Shown piece by piece: positions 15,316 to 22,966 of a DNA stretch of 64,000 bases. Positions within the stretch are counted from its first letter, which is position 1. Every line of letters starts with the position of its first letter. The stretch comes from JBCCFC01 sp965213595 (GTDB lineage: Bacteria > Chloroflexota > Anaerolineae > Caldilineales > Caldilineaceae): positions 248,001-312,000 of the forward strand of contig CBDBZO010000001.1 in the NCBI GenBank assembly GCA_965213595.1, read 5' to 3'. The position numbers were made by a program, and so were the translations under genes. The notes under the pieces were generated by a model. That model searched no databases, was not told the DNA's origin, and was given only the letters and a program-made list of their open reading frames with translations.

Positions 15316-16377
15316 ATGACAGACAAAAACCGCATCGAATGCCTCTGCTTTTCACAGGAAGAGCTGCTGGAAGCGGGGTGCTTGGATTTGCAGATGGCAA
15401 TGAGTGCAGCAGAATCCGCCATGCTCGCCTTTCGGCAAGATAAAATCTTGTTTCCAGACAAGATCGTGCAGATTTTTAATGAAGATACGCAGGAACGTAT
15501 CAACTGCTTGCCGGCAACGCTTCTGCCCGAAAAGATCTGCGGTGTTAAATGGGTATCCGTATTCCCGCCCAATCCCGACAAATACGGCGTCCAGAATCTT
15601 TCTGCCGTCATCATACTGTCTGAGATCGAGAAAGGGTTCCCCATCGCTTTTATGGATGGGACGCTTTGCTCGAACATGCGTGTGGGTGCGATAGGCGGGA
15701 TTGCCGCCAAGCATTTCGCAAGGCCGGATTCAAAGAGCATCGCTTTCATTGGGGCGGGGGAGCAGGCCAAGATGCACCTCATTGCCATGAAGACAGCCGT
15801 TCCTGCCATTGAGGAGTGCCGGGTCTCTGCAAAGCATGACCACGAAGAAAAGCAGTTTGTCGAGGAGATGGGGCGTCTTTTCCCAGACATCCGTTTTTCT
15901 GTCGCCAATACAGATGCACAGAAGGCCATGGAGGGCGCGGATATCCTGGTCACTGCCACGAGTGCGCAAGCCCCTCTTCTCAAAGCGGCGTGGATGAAGC
16001 CCGGCGCCTTCTACAGCCACATCGGCGGCTGGGAGGACGAGTATGAGGTGGCGAAACAATGTGAAAAGATTGTGTGTGACGATTGGGAAACCGTGAAGCA
16101 TAGGACACAGACCCTTAGTCGGATGTATAAGGATGGCGACCTCACAGACGAAGACATTTATGCGGACTTGGGCGACATCGTTGCAGGCGAGAAGGGCGGA
16201 AGGGAGACGGACGAGGAACGGGTCTACTTCAATGCGGTCGGTCTGGCCTATGTAGATGTGGCGATTGCGCACGCGATGTACCTACGAGCTAAGGAAGCAG
16301 GAGCAGGAAAGACGTTCAACGTCCAAGAGACCATGATTTTCCAGCATGAGAAACTAGCGGATTGGATTCGGATTTAA
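15316..16377 (+). CDS. Ornithine cyclodeaminase/mu-crystallin family protein
   Basis: 353 aa NAD(P)-binding enzyme of the OCD/mu-crystallin family. SNMRVGAIGGIAAKHFARPD and the Rossmann motif IAFIGAGEQAKMH (around residues 141-153) are clear. Family reactions include ornithine deamination to proline, ketimine reduction and alanine dehydrogenase activity. The FYSHIGGWEDEYE and HRTQTLSRMYKDG segments recall the subgroup often annotated as tyramine oxidase subunit B, but that name is weakly supported. It has an AAGGAG site, is oriented against the catabolic cluster and has lower GC than its neighbours, suggesting acquisition. It sits between the biotin carboxylase gene and a duplicated accA/accD chimera. 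Confidence 0.88.
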   Translation: MTDKNRIECLCFSQEELLEAGCLDLQMAMSAAESAMLAFRQDKILFPDKIVQIFNEDTQERINCLPATLLPEKICGVKWVSVFPPNPDKYGVQNLSAVIILSEIEKGFPIAFMDGTLCSNMRVGAIGGIAAKHFARPDSKSIAFIGAGEQAKMHLIAMKTAVPAIEECRVSAKHDHEEKQFVEEMGRLFPDIRFSVANTDAQKAMEGADILVTATSAQAPLLKAAWMKPGAFYSHIGGWEDEYEVAKQCEKIVCDDWETVKHRTQTLSRMYKDGDLTDEDIYADLGDIVAGEKGGRETDEERVYFNAVGLAYVDVAIAHAMYLRAKEAGAGKTFNVQETMIFQHEKLADWIRI

Positions 16378-16575
16378 GTCAAGCCCCACCCTAGGCAACA
16401 CCTCTGGGCTTCGATATCTCAGCAACCAAGTGCTGTTTACAGAAGATGTCGAGCAAGACGCTGCACCGGCGGGGATTCTGCTGCGTTCCATCCCCGCCAG
16501 TGAGCTTGATCGTTCGGCAACAGACTATCAAGGCCAATTCGCGTCCTTTCGCGGAACTACATGTCCCCATCCCTC

Positions 16576-16930
16576 TCACATCCTGAATACCCCGTACCCC
16601 GTCTCCGCGACCGGCGCGTTCAAGCACGCCGACAGCGCCAGCCCCAGCACGCGGCGCGTCTGCGCCGGGCCGATGAATGTTAGGACAGCGTCGAGGGCGG
16701 CTTGGATGAAGCCGGCATTTTCGTCGAGGAAGCCGTAGCCGGGGTGCAGCGCGTCGCAGCCGCTGTCGCGGGCCGCGCTCACGATTTTGTCGATGGCGAG
16801 ATAGGAGTGGGCTCGCGGACGCATCGGCCTCCGAGTAGGCGGCGACGCTGTCGATACCCAGCTCGCGGCAGGCGCGGATCAGGCGAACGGCGATTTCGCC
16901 GCGGTTGGCAATGAAGAGTTTGGTGAATAT
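16576..16930 (-). pseudogene. Chimeric remnant: biotin-carboxylase 5' end joined to carboxyltransferase 3' end
   Basis: Reading 16930 to about 16675 on the minus strand gives the biotin-carboxylase N-terminus (FTKLFIANRGEIAVRLIRAC ... AIDKIVSAARDSGCDALHPGYGF in two pieces), with its start codon changed to ATA and an internal deletion of about 55 bases. Near 16670 it switches, in a GGGCC microhomology, to the carboxyltransferase C-terminus: AQTRRVLGLALSACLNAPV then AETGYGVFRM. Both halves are about 90% or more identical to the intact genes at 14650 and 25194. It cannot be functional. It is what a tandem duplication spanning the accD-accA junction would leave behind. Confidence 0.93.
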
Positions 16931-16960
16931 TCAAGGGTTTTAGCTGCGGATGAACGCGGA

Positions 16961-17161
16961 TTAAGCGGGCGTCAACTCAAAGGTCATCTGCGTCGGCTGC
17001 ACAGTGCGCGTCGACGCACCCGGCACTTCCAGAGAGACGACGGTGCCCTATGCGTCGTAGTCGAGGATGACGCCGGGCTCATCTTCGTCGCTTTCGGCGA
17101 CGGGGGCGTCGCTGAGGATGATAGTGAGGATGTCGGCATGAGTGTCGTAGGTGACTTTCAT
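16961..17161 (-). pseudogene. DUF2283-family small protein with premature stop
   Basis: ATG 17161 reads MKVTYDTHADILTIILSDAP then AESDEDEPGVILDYDA, after which a TAG at 17048-17050 interrupts. The frame continues GTVVSLEVPGAST ... MTFELTPA to a TAA at 16961. DUF2283 proteins are about 60-70 aa and often paired with a DUF4258 gene. Directly upstream (17220-17165) the frame V-K-V-A-Y-H-R-K-I is the tail of such a partner, the rest of which is lost. It lies immediately upstream of the accA' fragment, just as the remnant at 14882-14932 lies upstream of intact accA. Confidence 0.8.
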
Positions 17162-17219
17162 GATTCGATTCCAGTTCTTCTGTTTCCAAGAATATCTGAT
17201 CTTCCTGTGATAAGCAACC

Positions 17220-18011
17220 TTAACTCGACGCGCTCTCGTACCGCCGCAGCCCGCGCCTAAACAGCCACGACGCGCCCGCAAACAGGCCGACCGCTATCAA
17301 CGCAGCTGGCAGCAGCGGCACATTGACCGTCGTATTCGTCAGCCGACCCGCGGGCAGGGTCGTCATCAGGCCGACGGGCAGCACCCACGTCAGCGCCAGT
17401 CGCAGCCAGGCGGGGTAGAAGCCGACGGGGTAGCGCGCGAGTTGGAAGAGGCCGTTAAAGAGCCAATTGAAGAGGAAGCCGTTGCTCCAAAAGGTGAGGC
17501 TGGTCAGCAGCAGGAGCAGGCTGTAGAGAAGGGTGACGCTGACCAGCAGCGCGGCGACAAAGGCGAGCGCCTGCCCGACGCGCATCTGCCCGCTGAGCTG
17601 GCGCAGGGCGACGCCCAACACGGCGAAGGCAACGAGCAGGTCGAGCGCGGCGAGCGGTCGCCACACCTGGCAGGAGACGGTAAACTGGGGCGAAAGCGGG
17701 CGCAGCAGCACGAAGTCAAAGCGGCCCGTCCACAGGTCGCCGCCGAGGCCGCCCAGGCGGTTGAGGCTGGGGCCAAAGCAGAGGGCGCGCAGGGCATCAA
17801 GCAGCAGGTAGACGGCGAGCAGGGCCAGGGTCGCGGGCAGCGTCCAGCCGCGGATCGTTTCGATTTGGCCGAAGACGACGACGATGCCCAGCACGCCGCC
17901 CGCCAGCGCCAGCAGCGAGTTGAGCAAGCTGATGGCGAAGTTGGCGCGGTAGGCCAGCTCCTCCTGCAGCGAGGCGGTGAAGAAGGCGGCGAGGATACGT
18001 ATGTGGCGCAT
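17220..18011 (-). CDS. ABC-2 type permease subunit (exporter)
   Basis: 263 aa with six predicted hydrophobic segments (about 24-46, 58-76, 112-136, 142-168, 175-190, 228-250). The opening MRHIRILAAFFTASLQEELAY.NFAI is typical of the ABC-2 membrane family (DUF990/ABC2_membrane_6). It pairs with the next permease and the ATPase, separated by one base and by a 4-bp overlap, forming one exporter of unknown substrate. These three-gene systems are frequent in Chloroflexota and Firmicutes and are often next to MerR regulators, as here. Confidence 0.87.
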   Translation of the reverse strand: MRHIRILAAFFTASLQEELAYRANFAISLLNSLLALAGGVLGIVVVFGQIETIRGWTLPATLALLAVYLLLDALRALCFGPSLNRLGGLGGDLWTGRFDFVLLRPLSPQFTVSCQVWRPLAALDLLVAFAVLGVALRQLSGQMRVGQALAFVAALLVSVTLLYSLLLLLTSLTFWSNGFLFNWLFNGLFQLARYPVGFYPAWLRLALTWVLPVGLMTTLPAGRLTNTTVNVPLLPAALIAVGLFAGASWLFRRGLRRYESASS

Positions 18012-18012
18012 G

Positions 18013-18798
18013 TTAACCTCCCACCGCGCTGTAGCGGGCCAGCCCGGTTTGCCAGCCCAGCCGACTCAAGCCCGCGGCGACGGCCAGCCAGCTCAGTTGC
18101 AGCGCAAAGCCAAAGAGCATTTCGTCAGCGCTCAGTTGACCGGTCAGCAGCTCGACGGGGAAGCCGATCATGTAGCGGAAGGGCAACCAGACGGCGGCGG
18201 TTTGCAGCCAGACAGGCAGCAGCGCGACGGGCGCGACCTGTCCCGCCAGCAGAAAGAGCAGCGTGTCCTGCAGGGCGAGCAGGCTGTCGGCGCGGCTGGC
18301 CCAGAAGGCGAGCAGGGCAATGGCGTAGCCCCACAAGAAGCGCAGCCCCCAGGCCAGCGGCAGCGCGACGGCGAAGGCCAGCGCGTTGGTTGCGGTCAGG
18401 TCGAGAGTGGGGCGCAGCACGAGCGTCAGCAGCGCGGTGGCGGGGAGGATGAACGTCAGGAAGACCGCCTTGCCCGCCAGCTCGGTGGCGAGCGTGTCGA
18501 AGATGGGGGCGAGGGGGCGCAGCAGCAGCGCGTTGAGCCCGCCGTCGCGGATCAGGTCGCCGACGGTCCAGTTGGCCGTGGCGTAGGTCAGCTGGTTGAC
18601 GACGATCAAAACGAGGTAGTAGGCGACGAACTCGCCGCGCGTCAGCCCGCCGATGGTTCCGTTGCCTGCCGCCGTGGACCAGACGAAGAGGTAGACGAGC
18701 GGTGGAATCATCCAGCCAAAAGCAAGCAGAAAGAAAAAGGAGCGTTCGGCAAACCACGTCTGCCACGTGATGCGAACGAGGGCAAGCAGGCCGTTCAT
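18013..18798 (-). CDS. ABC-2 type permease subunit (exporter, second)
   Basis: 261 aa paralogue-type partner of the preceding permease, with six hydrophobic segments and the N-terminal sequence LLALVRITWQTWFAERSFFF. Its start overlaps the end of the ATPase gene by four bases (ATGA), so translation is coupled. Two different permeases plus one ATPase would make a heterodimeric channel. The substrate cannot be read from sequence. Confidence 0.87.
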   Translation of the reverse strand: MNGLLALVRITWQTWFAERSFFFLLAFGWMIPPLVYLFVWSTAAGNGTIGGLTRGEFVAYYLVLIVVNQLTYATANWTVGDLIRDGGLNALLLRPLAPIFDTLATELAGKAVFLTFILPATALLTLVLRPTLDLTATNALAFAVALPLAWGLRFLWGYAIALLAFWASRADSLLALQDTLLFLLAGQVAPVALLPVWLQTAAVWLPFRYMIGFPVELLTGQLSADEMLFGFALQLSWLAVAAGLSRLGWQTGLARYSAVGG

Positions 18799-19769
18799 GC
18801 TGCACCCCCGCCTTCACCCCCGCTAAAGAGCTGGTCGATGACGGCCTCGATGGGCGGGTCTTGAATCGACAAATCCACCAGCGCTTCGTTTTGCAGCAGT
18901 TGGGCGGCGATGTGCGGCGCATCACGGCGATCAACGCGCAGGGTAAGCGCTTCCTCCGTTTCTTCAATCACCTCCCCGCCCGCAATGTTTAGCGGTGGCG
19001 CGACGCGAATCAGCTTATAGGGCGCGAGCTGCTCGGCCAGCCGCGAGAGCAGGCCGTCGTAGACCAGCCGCCCCTCGTTGATCAGAATCACGCGCTTGCA
19101 GAGAGCGACGACATCGGCCATGTAATGGCTGGTCAGGATCACGGTGACGCCGTGTTGCTCGTTGTAGATGGCGAGAAACGAGCGCAGGCGGCGCTGCATG
19201 GTCACGTCGAGCCCGAGGGTGGGTTCGTCGAGAAAGAGCAGCCGGGGCCGGTGTAGCAGTGCGGCAACCAGCTCGCACTTCATGCGCTCGCCGAGCGAGA
19301 GGTTGCGCACGGGCTTGTGCAGCAGCGGCTCCATCGCCAGCAGGTCGACCAGTTCGTCCAGCGTGGCGTGAAATTGGGCCGCGGGCACGCCGTAGATTTT
19401 GCGCAACACGCTGAAGGTGTCCAGCGGCGGGATGTCCCAGCGCATCTGGGTTTTGTTGCCGAGCACCATGCTGATCTGGCGCAGGTAGCTGTGCTGCCGC
19501 TCGTGCGGTCGATGGCCCGCTACGCGCGCCTCGCCCGCCGTCGGTCGCAGCAGGCCGGCGAGCAGCTTGAGCGTGGTCGTTTTGCCCGCGCCGTTGGGCC
19601 CCAGCAGCGCCACCATCTCGCCTGCCTCGATCTCAAACGTCAGGTCGCGGATGGCGGTGACAGTGCGCGTGCGTCGCCTGCCTAAGGCGTACAGCGAAGC
19701 CAGCAAGCCCGGCTCGCGCTCGGGCACGCGGTAAGCTTTTGAGAGTCGATGGACGGTGATGAGGGACAT
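18795..19769 (-). CDS. ABC transporter ATP-binding protein (exporter)
   Basis: 324 aa. Walker A GPNGAGKTTTLK, Q-loop region with LGNKTQMRWDIP, signature LSLGERMKCEL, Walker B LLFLDEPTLGLD and H-loop ILTSHYM are all visible. After the nucleotide-binding domain there is an extension of about 80 residues, as in multidrug/O-antigen-type ATPases. ATG 19769 (MSLITVHRLSKAY) is chosen; the frame is open 35 codons upstream, but those lie in a dispersed repeat. It is first in the exporter operon; the MerR gene upstream on the same strand is the likely regulator. Confidence 0.9.
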   Translation of the reverse strand: MSLITVHRLSKAYRVPEREPGLLASLYALGRRRTRTVTAIRDLTFEIEAGEMVALLGPNGAGKTTTLKLLAGLLRPTAGEARVAGHRPHERQHSYLRQISMVLGNKTQMRWDIPPLDTFSVLRKIYGVPAAQFHATLDELVDLLAMEPLLHKPVRNLSLGERMKCELVAALLHRPRLLFLDEPTLGLDVTMQRRLRSFLAIYNEQHGVTVILTSHYMADVVALCKRVILINEGRLVYDGLLSRLAEQLAPYKLIRVAPPLNIAGGEVIEETEEALTLRVDRRDAPHIAAQLLQNEALVDLSIQDPPIEAVIDQLFSGGEGGGAA

Positions 19770-20352
19770 GGGTGAATTTCCAGTGGATGTAGCGAACATC
19801 GTCATCGATACAAGGGGGCGTAATTTGTCATGCCCGCACAGGCGGGCATCCATGCGCGACCAGCGAGCCTTCAATAGCTTTTTATGCTAATTTTTGGGGA
19901 ATTCAGCGATAGTCAACCAAAACGCATCTCGACCAAGCGACGATGCGCCGTAGATGACTCATGGATTCCCGCCTACGCGCAATGGCGTTAAGTTAAGCAA
20001 GCTGGTTCCCACGCAGAGTCTGGGAACTCAATCCGGAGGCTCTGCCTGCAGAGGGGAGGCGGAGCCTCCCGCAGCGCATTCCACGCTCCGCGTGGAACGA
20101 GGAGGCCTTAACTTAACGCCATTGCGCCTACGCGGGAATGACAAAACTACGTCGTCTTGTGCTTCAAGATTACTTCCTATGTCATAAGCGCACCGTTGTG
20201 TAACGGACTTCAGCGCGTTTTGCATCCTAGGGTGGTATTTCGAGGCCAGCCGATCTTAGTCTAACCCTACGGGGCGCAAGTGGAGTTTGGGCGAACTGCC
20301 CAGAGAGGGGAGGGCAAAAAGTGGGGCAAAAGGTCGGATCATAACTGGAGGG
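19770..20352. other. Intergenic stretch made of nested dispersed repeats
   Basis: Between the exporter and its MerR gene. It contains a short hairpin tgcccgcacaggcgggca (19831-19848), a split copy of the motif 'ggattcccgcctacgcgggaatgac' type interrupted by the 152-bp element listed separately, and inner hairpins GGAGGC.../...GCCTCC and a CACGCTCCGCGTGG palindrome. The stretch 20150-20352 shows nothing recognisable. No gene seen. Confidence 0.6.
19977..20128. mobile_element. 152-bp MITE-like element with perfect 21-bp inverted ends, inserted in another repeat
   Basis: GCGCAATGGCGTTAAGTTAA(G) at 19977-19997 is repeated in perfect inversion at 20108-20128. Outside it, left flank ...CGCCTAC and right flank CTACGCGGG... 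reconstitute an uninterrupted palindromic repeat when the element is removed, giving a short duplicated target (CTAC, possibly longer). Non-coding, so it would need a transposase supplied elsewhere. Confidence 0.65.
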
Positions 20353-21111
20353 TTAGCGCTGTGATAGCTGCGCTTCAATCAACTCAATGATGCCCAGCGC
20401 GCGCTGTTCCTGTGCGGCGAGCATCGATAGATACTGGGTGCTAGCGGAGAGAATTTCTTCTTGGGGAGCGGGCGTGTCGAGCACGCGACGCACGTCGGGC
20501 GGCTCGTCCTGCTGGTCGATGTGGTGCATGAGACGCAGAATGGCCATGACGCTGTAGCCCGCGTTGCGCAGGAGGCGAATGATGCGGATGCGGCCGATTT
20601 CCGCCGCCCCATAAAGCCGGTAGCCGTTGTCGGGGTGGCGCGGCACGGTGAGCAGCCCGTTGCGCTCCCAGCCGCGCAACGTCTCGGCGTGGACGCCCAC
20701 GTACTGGGCCGCCCGTTTAATCGTCAACGGCTCACGTCGCGCGTCGACCACTGCCCCGTTGACCCAGCGCTCCACGAGCATGGCGGCCGTCTTAGCATGG
20801 GTGTGCTCGGCGCGGATCTGCATCAGGTAGCGGTAGGCGTGCGCCAGCGCGCTACCCAAATCGCCCGCCGCTCCACAGGCGACCAGGTCGAGCACGGGCT
20901 GCTTGCCGCCGGGGTAGGGGCCGCAGAGCGCCAGCCGCGCCAGCTCCATCTGGTCGAGGTGCTGCTGGGTGAACTGGCGGTAACCATTGGCGGCGCGGGG
21001 AATGGCTGGCAGAAACCCCCACTCCTCGTAGAGCCGCACGGTGTTGGGATGGCAGCCGACGGCGTTGGCGAGGTCGGCGGTGGTGAGGGGTGATGAGGGG
21101 TCGGGGGTCAT
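20353..21111 (-). CDS. MerR-family regulator with two HTH domains
   Basis: 252 aa. Two separate winged-helix segments of MerR type are visible: TTADLANAVGCHPNTVRLYE (10-29) with WGFLPA...NGYRQFTQ, and LTIKRAAQYVGVHAETLRGW (about 128-147) with NGLLTVPRHPDNGYRLYG. A double-HTH MerR with a short C-terminal helix and no metal-binding Cys suggests response to a drug or other small molecule. It lies upstream of, and in the same direction as, the ABC exporter genes (about 580 bases away), so it probably controls them. Confidence 0.88.
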   Translation of the reverse strand: MTPDPSSPLTTADLANAVGCHPNTVRLYEEWGFLPAIPRAANGYRQFTQQHLDQMELARLALCGPYPGGKQPVLDLVACGAAGDLGSALAHAYRYLMQIRAEHTHAKTAAMLVERWVNGAVVDARREPLTIKRAAQYVGVHAETLRGWERNGLLTVPRHPDNGYRLYGAAEIGRIRIIRLLRNAGYSVMAILRLMHHIDQQDEPPDVRRVLDTPAPQEEILSASTQYLSMLAAQEQRALGIIELIEAQLSQR

Positions 21112-21257
21112 TGAAGTTGATGGGCAGCTTGGTGTTGTAAAGCCTATTACCTTTGAATAAGTTCAAACCCAAAGTAGCAGTAAATTCCAATGGACAGATT
21201 CAACCAACTACGGTACGATTCTTATCAAATTGAATTGATTGAAGCAGGGAGAATATT

Positions 21258-21398
21258 ATGCGGCAAGCAACAATAGAGATACAGGTTCCAACCGATCTGT
21301 TGCAATATGTCGTTCACGGTTTCAGTTTTACAATGGCCATTCTGAGTGACAGTTTGCGAAAGCCTGCCCTGAGTCCACCGAAGGGAATTTCCCGATAG
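21258..21398 (+). pseudogene. Short antitoxin-like reading frame broken by a MITE-like insertion
   Basis: ATG 21258, after a GGGAGAA site, reads MRQATIEIQVPTDLLQYV and then runs into repeat sequence (VVHGFSFTMAILSD...) and stops at 21398. The first 18 residues resemble the start of small antitoxins that pair with PIN toxins. The inverted-repeat element 21310-21450 begins exactly where the homology ends. Probably the truncated head of an older antitoxin gene. Confidence 0.5.
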
Positions 21399-21450
21399 CA
21401 AGCACACATTCTTCGGCAAACAGCGGATCAGAATGACAAATCGTGAACGA
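21310..21450. repeat. MITE-like element with imperfect inverted ends
   Basis: TCGTTCACG (21310-21318) and CGTGAACGA (21442-21450) are perfect inverted ends; inside them CATTCTGA and TCAGAATG are a second inverted pair. The interior carries a 'ccaccgaagggaatttccc' type sequence and no gene. Similar in design to the element at 5695-5891. Confidence 0.5.
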
Positions 21451-21484
21451 CTGAAAGCAGAAACGTCTAGAAGGAGATGGTGCA

Positions 21485-21736
21485 ATGGTAGCGGACCCAC
21501 AAATCCTGGATAAAATAGCCAGCGAAGCTCGACATCTCACGCCAGAATACCGACTGCGTCTTGTGCAAAGGATCATTCAGACGCTTGTTTCATCTTCGCC
21601 TCTTCAAGAACCACAACCTTTGCGTTTTGGTGAGTTTGGCGGTGATGAAGGAAACATGTCCACCTTAGAAGACTTCACCACAGCCGAATGGCGGCCCACA
21701 GACGAGGAGTTGGATGGCCCACAAGTATATTCTTGA
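21485..21736 (+). CDS. Putative antitoxin of a VapC-type toxin-antitoxin pair
   Basis: 83 aa acidic protein of no named family I can assign with confidence. The helix LDKIASEARHLTPEYRLRLV followed by QRIIQTL and a C-terminal tail with WRPTDEELDGP is the architecture of small Chloroflexota and cyanobacterial antitoxins placed before PIN toxins. An AGAAGGAGATGG ribosome site is present. Its end overlaps the start of the toxin gene by 23 bases, so the two are co-translated. It may autoregulate the pair, as is usual for type II systems. Confidence 0.72.
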   Translation: MVADPQILDKIASEARHLTPEYRLRLVQRIIQTLVSSSPLQEPQPLRFGEFGGDEGNMSTLEDFTTAEWRPTDEELDGPQVYS

Positions 21737-22124
21737 TACGCACGCCCTGGTCTGGTTTGTAGAAGGCAATAAACGATTGAGCGAATCGGCCAAGGCAATC
21801 ATTGCGGCAACGGATAGCCAACTGGTGTTGCCGCTTATCGCCCTGGCAGAAGCGGCTATGATTATCGAAAGAGGTAGAACCACCATATCAGATGCGTCAA
21901 AATTCCTAACGCGTGTCTATACAGATACGCGCATCGAAATCTTCCCGCTAACCTTGGATATATTTGAACGCAGCTTGACCGCCGAAGGGTTACGAATTCC
22001 TGAATTGCACGACCGATTTATCGTCAGTACAGGGCTCCATCTGCAGGATTTAGGCGACACCGTCGAAATTATCACGAAAGATCAGGCAATTACGGATGCT
22101 GGTGTGTTGTCTGTCCTTTGGTAA
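21714..22124 (+). CDS. vapC: PIN-domain ribonuclease toxin (VapC family)
   Basis: 136 aa with the PIN acidic residues in order: Asp8 in YILDTHALVW, Glu46 in LIALAEAAMI, Asp100 in ELHDRFIVST and Asp123 in IITKDQAI. VapC toxins cleave tRNA or rRNA. The DTHALVWF start and the HDR motif are typical of cyanobacterial/Chloroflexota VapC. The gene is apparently intact and overlaps its antitoxin. Part of the accessory DNA inserted between the accA and accD genes. Confidence 0.92.
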   Translation: MAHKYILDTHALVWFVEGNKRLSESAKAIIAATDSQLVLPLIALAEAAMIIERGRTTISDASKFLTRVYTDTRIEIFPLTLDIFERSLTAEGLRIPELHDRFIVSTGLHLQDLGDTVEIITKDQAITDAGVLSVLW

Positions 22125-22258
22125 AAAGGGTCGAGCTGTTAGTGAACGGCCTTCCAACAGAACTCAACCAGACGCAGCGGGCATGGGGGAGATGGTCGTC
22201 GTCAACGAGCGCGCGCTGCTCGTTGACGACCACTACGCAGGCGTCAGCTTAAAGGTCA

Positions 22259-22432
22259 TCAGCTTCGGCTGCACGACGCGCGTCGAGTATCCAGCACTTC
22301 GAGCGAGACGACGTTGCCCTGGGCGTCGTCGTCGAGGATGACGCCGGGCTTGTCTTCGTCGCTTTCGGCGATGGGGGTGTCGCTGAGGATGATGGTGAGA
22401 ATGTCGACTTGGGTGTTGTAGGTGACTTTCAT
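22259..22432 (-). CDS. DUF2283-family small protein, C-terminus frameshifted
   Basis: 57 aa starting MKVTYNTQVDILTIILSDTP, followed by AESDEDKPGVILDDDAQGN and VVSLEVLD. Compared with the sibling at 16961-17161 the frame is lost after EVLD; the original ending (STRVVQPKLMTFKLTPA, stop at 22233) continues in another frame, so one indel has altered the last 15-20 residues. DUF2283 proteins are proposed antitoxin-like partners of DUF4258. The upstream partner gene here is also broken. Confidence 0.7.
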   Translation of the reverse strand: MKVTYNTQVDILTIILSDTPIAESDEDKPGVILDDDAQGNVVSLEVLDTRRASCSRS

Positions 22433-22450
22433 GGTTTACTTCCAGTATTT

Positions 22451-22732
22451 CTATACCTTGCTGGTGCGATAAGCGGTCACAACTTCGGCCGGTTGGCGGC
22501 CTATATTGACGAAGACTCGCAACAGGTAATCCTTTTCCTCGTCTTCGTCGTACTGCTTTGATTGATAGATACACCGACCGATTCGCTGCTCTGTACGCTA
22601 CTCGGGCTGTACCAGCACCGCCGCTGTCCCCGCTTCTGTAATTTGACGGCGTGCCATTTCCAGCAAAGCATGGTCTATGAGCACGTAATCGGCAATATCG
22701 GGACGCCTGTGATAATCATATCCAACTTCGGT
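22451..22732 (-). pseudogene. DUF4258-like partner of DUF2283, decayed
   Basis: The minus strand reads YDYHRRPDIADYVLIDHALL then EMARRQITEAGTAAVLVQPE, a TAG, and then RTEQRIGRCIYQSKQYDEDE ... LLRVFVNIGRQPAEVVTAYR and TSKV with a stop at 22451. This matches the layout of the intact DUF4258 gene at 52461-52763 (helix with paired residues, central strand, C-terminal 'vvTaYrtsk'). It has an internal stop and no clear start. It is directly upstream of the DUF2283 gene, the same pair order as at 52 kb. Confidence 0.65.
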
Positions 22733-22966
22733 CTACAGAGTAACGAAACACACCTTGAGAGTAGGAGCGTAGGCACAAGCAAGCCTATGCTTGCTTGTGC
22801 AGTCACTTTATTTCTCGCATATCTACAAAATCGATTAGCTGAGCGTCCATGCTGGCCGTCGTCACTTGTAGCCGTGCCATGGATAGTAATTGCGTTCATT
22901 GTAGATTCCTATTCGATGAGTATTGCACCATATTGTTGAGGGTTAAAGCCTCCAGGCCATATGGTA
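22733..22966. other. Intergenic remnant DNA upstream of the second IS630
   Basis: Contains a perfect 12-bp hairpin, GCACAAGCAAGC/GCTTGCTTGTGC, around 22770-22800 and an open but unconvincing minus-strand stretch beginning MNAITIHGTATSDDGQ at 22899. I see no gene I can support. Confidence 0.4.

Noticed and set aside
16430..16738. 102-codon plus-strand frame after the ornithine-cyclodeaminase-like gene
   Set aside because: Its right half is antisense to the accA/accD chimera and the left half has no recognisable domain.
22675..22899. 74-codon minus-strand frame starting MNAITIHG
   Set aside because: It runs from a plausible start into a hairpin and the decayed DUF4258 region; no family resemblance, probably remnant DNA.
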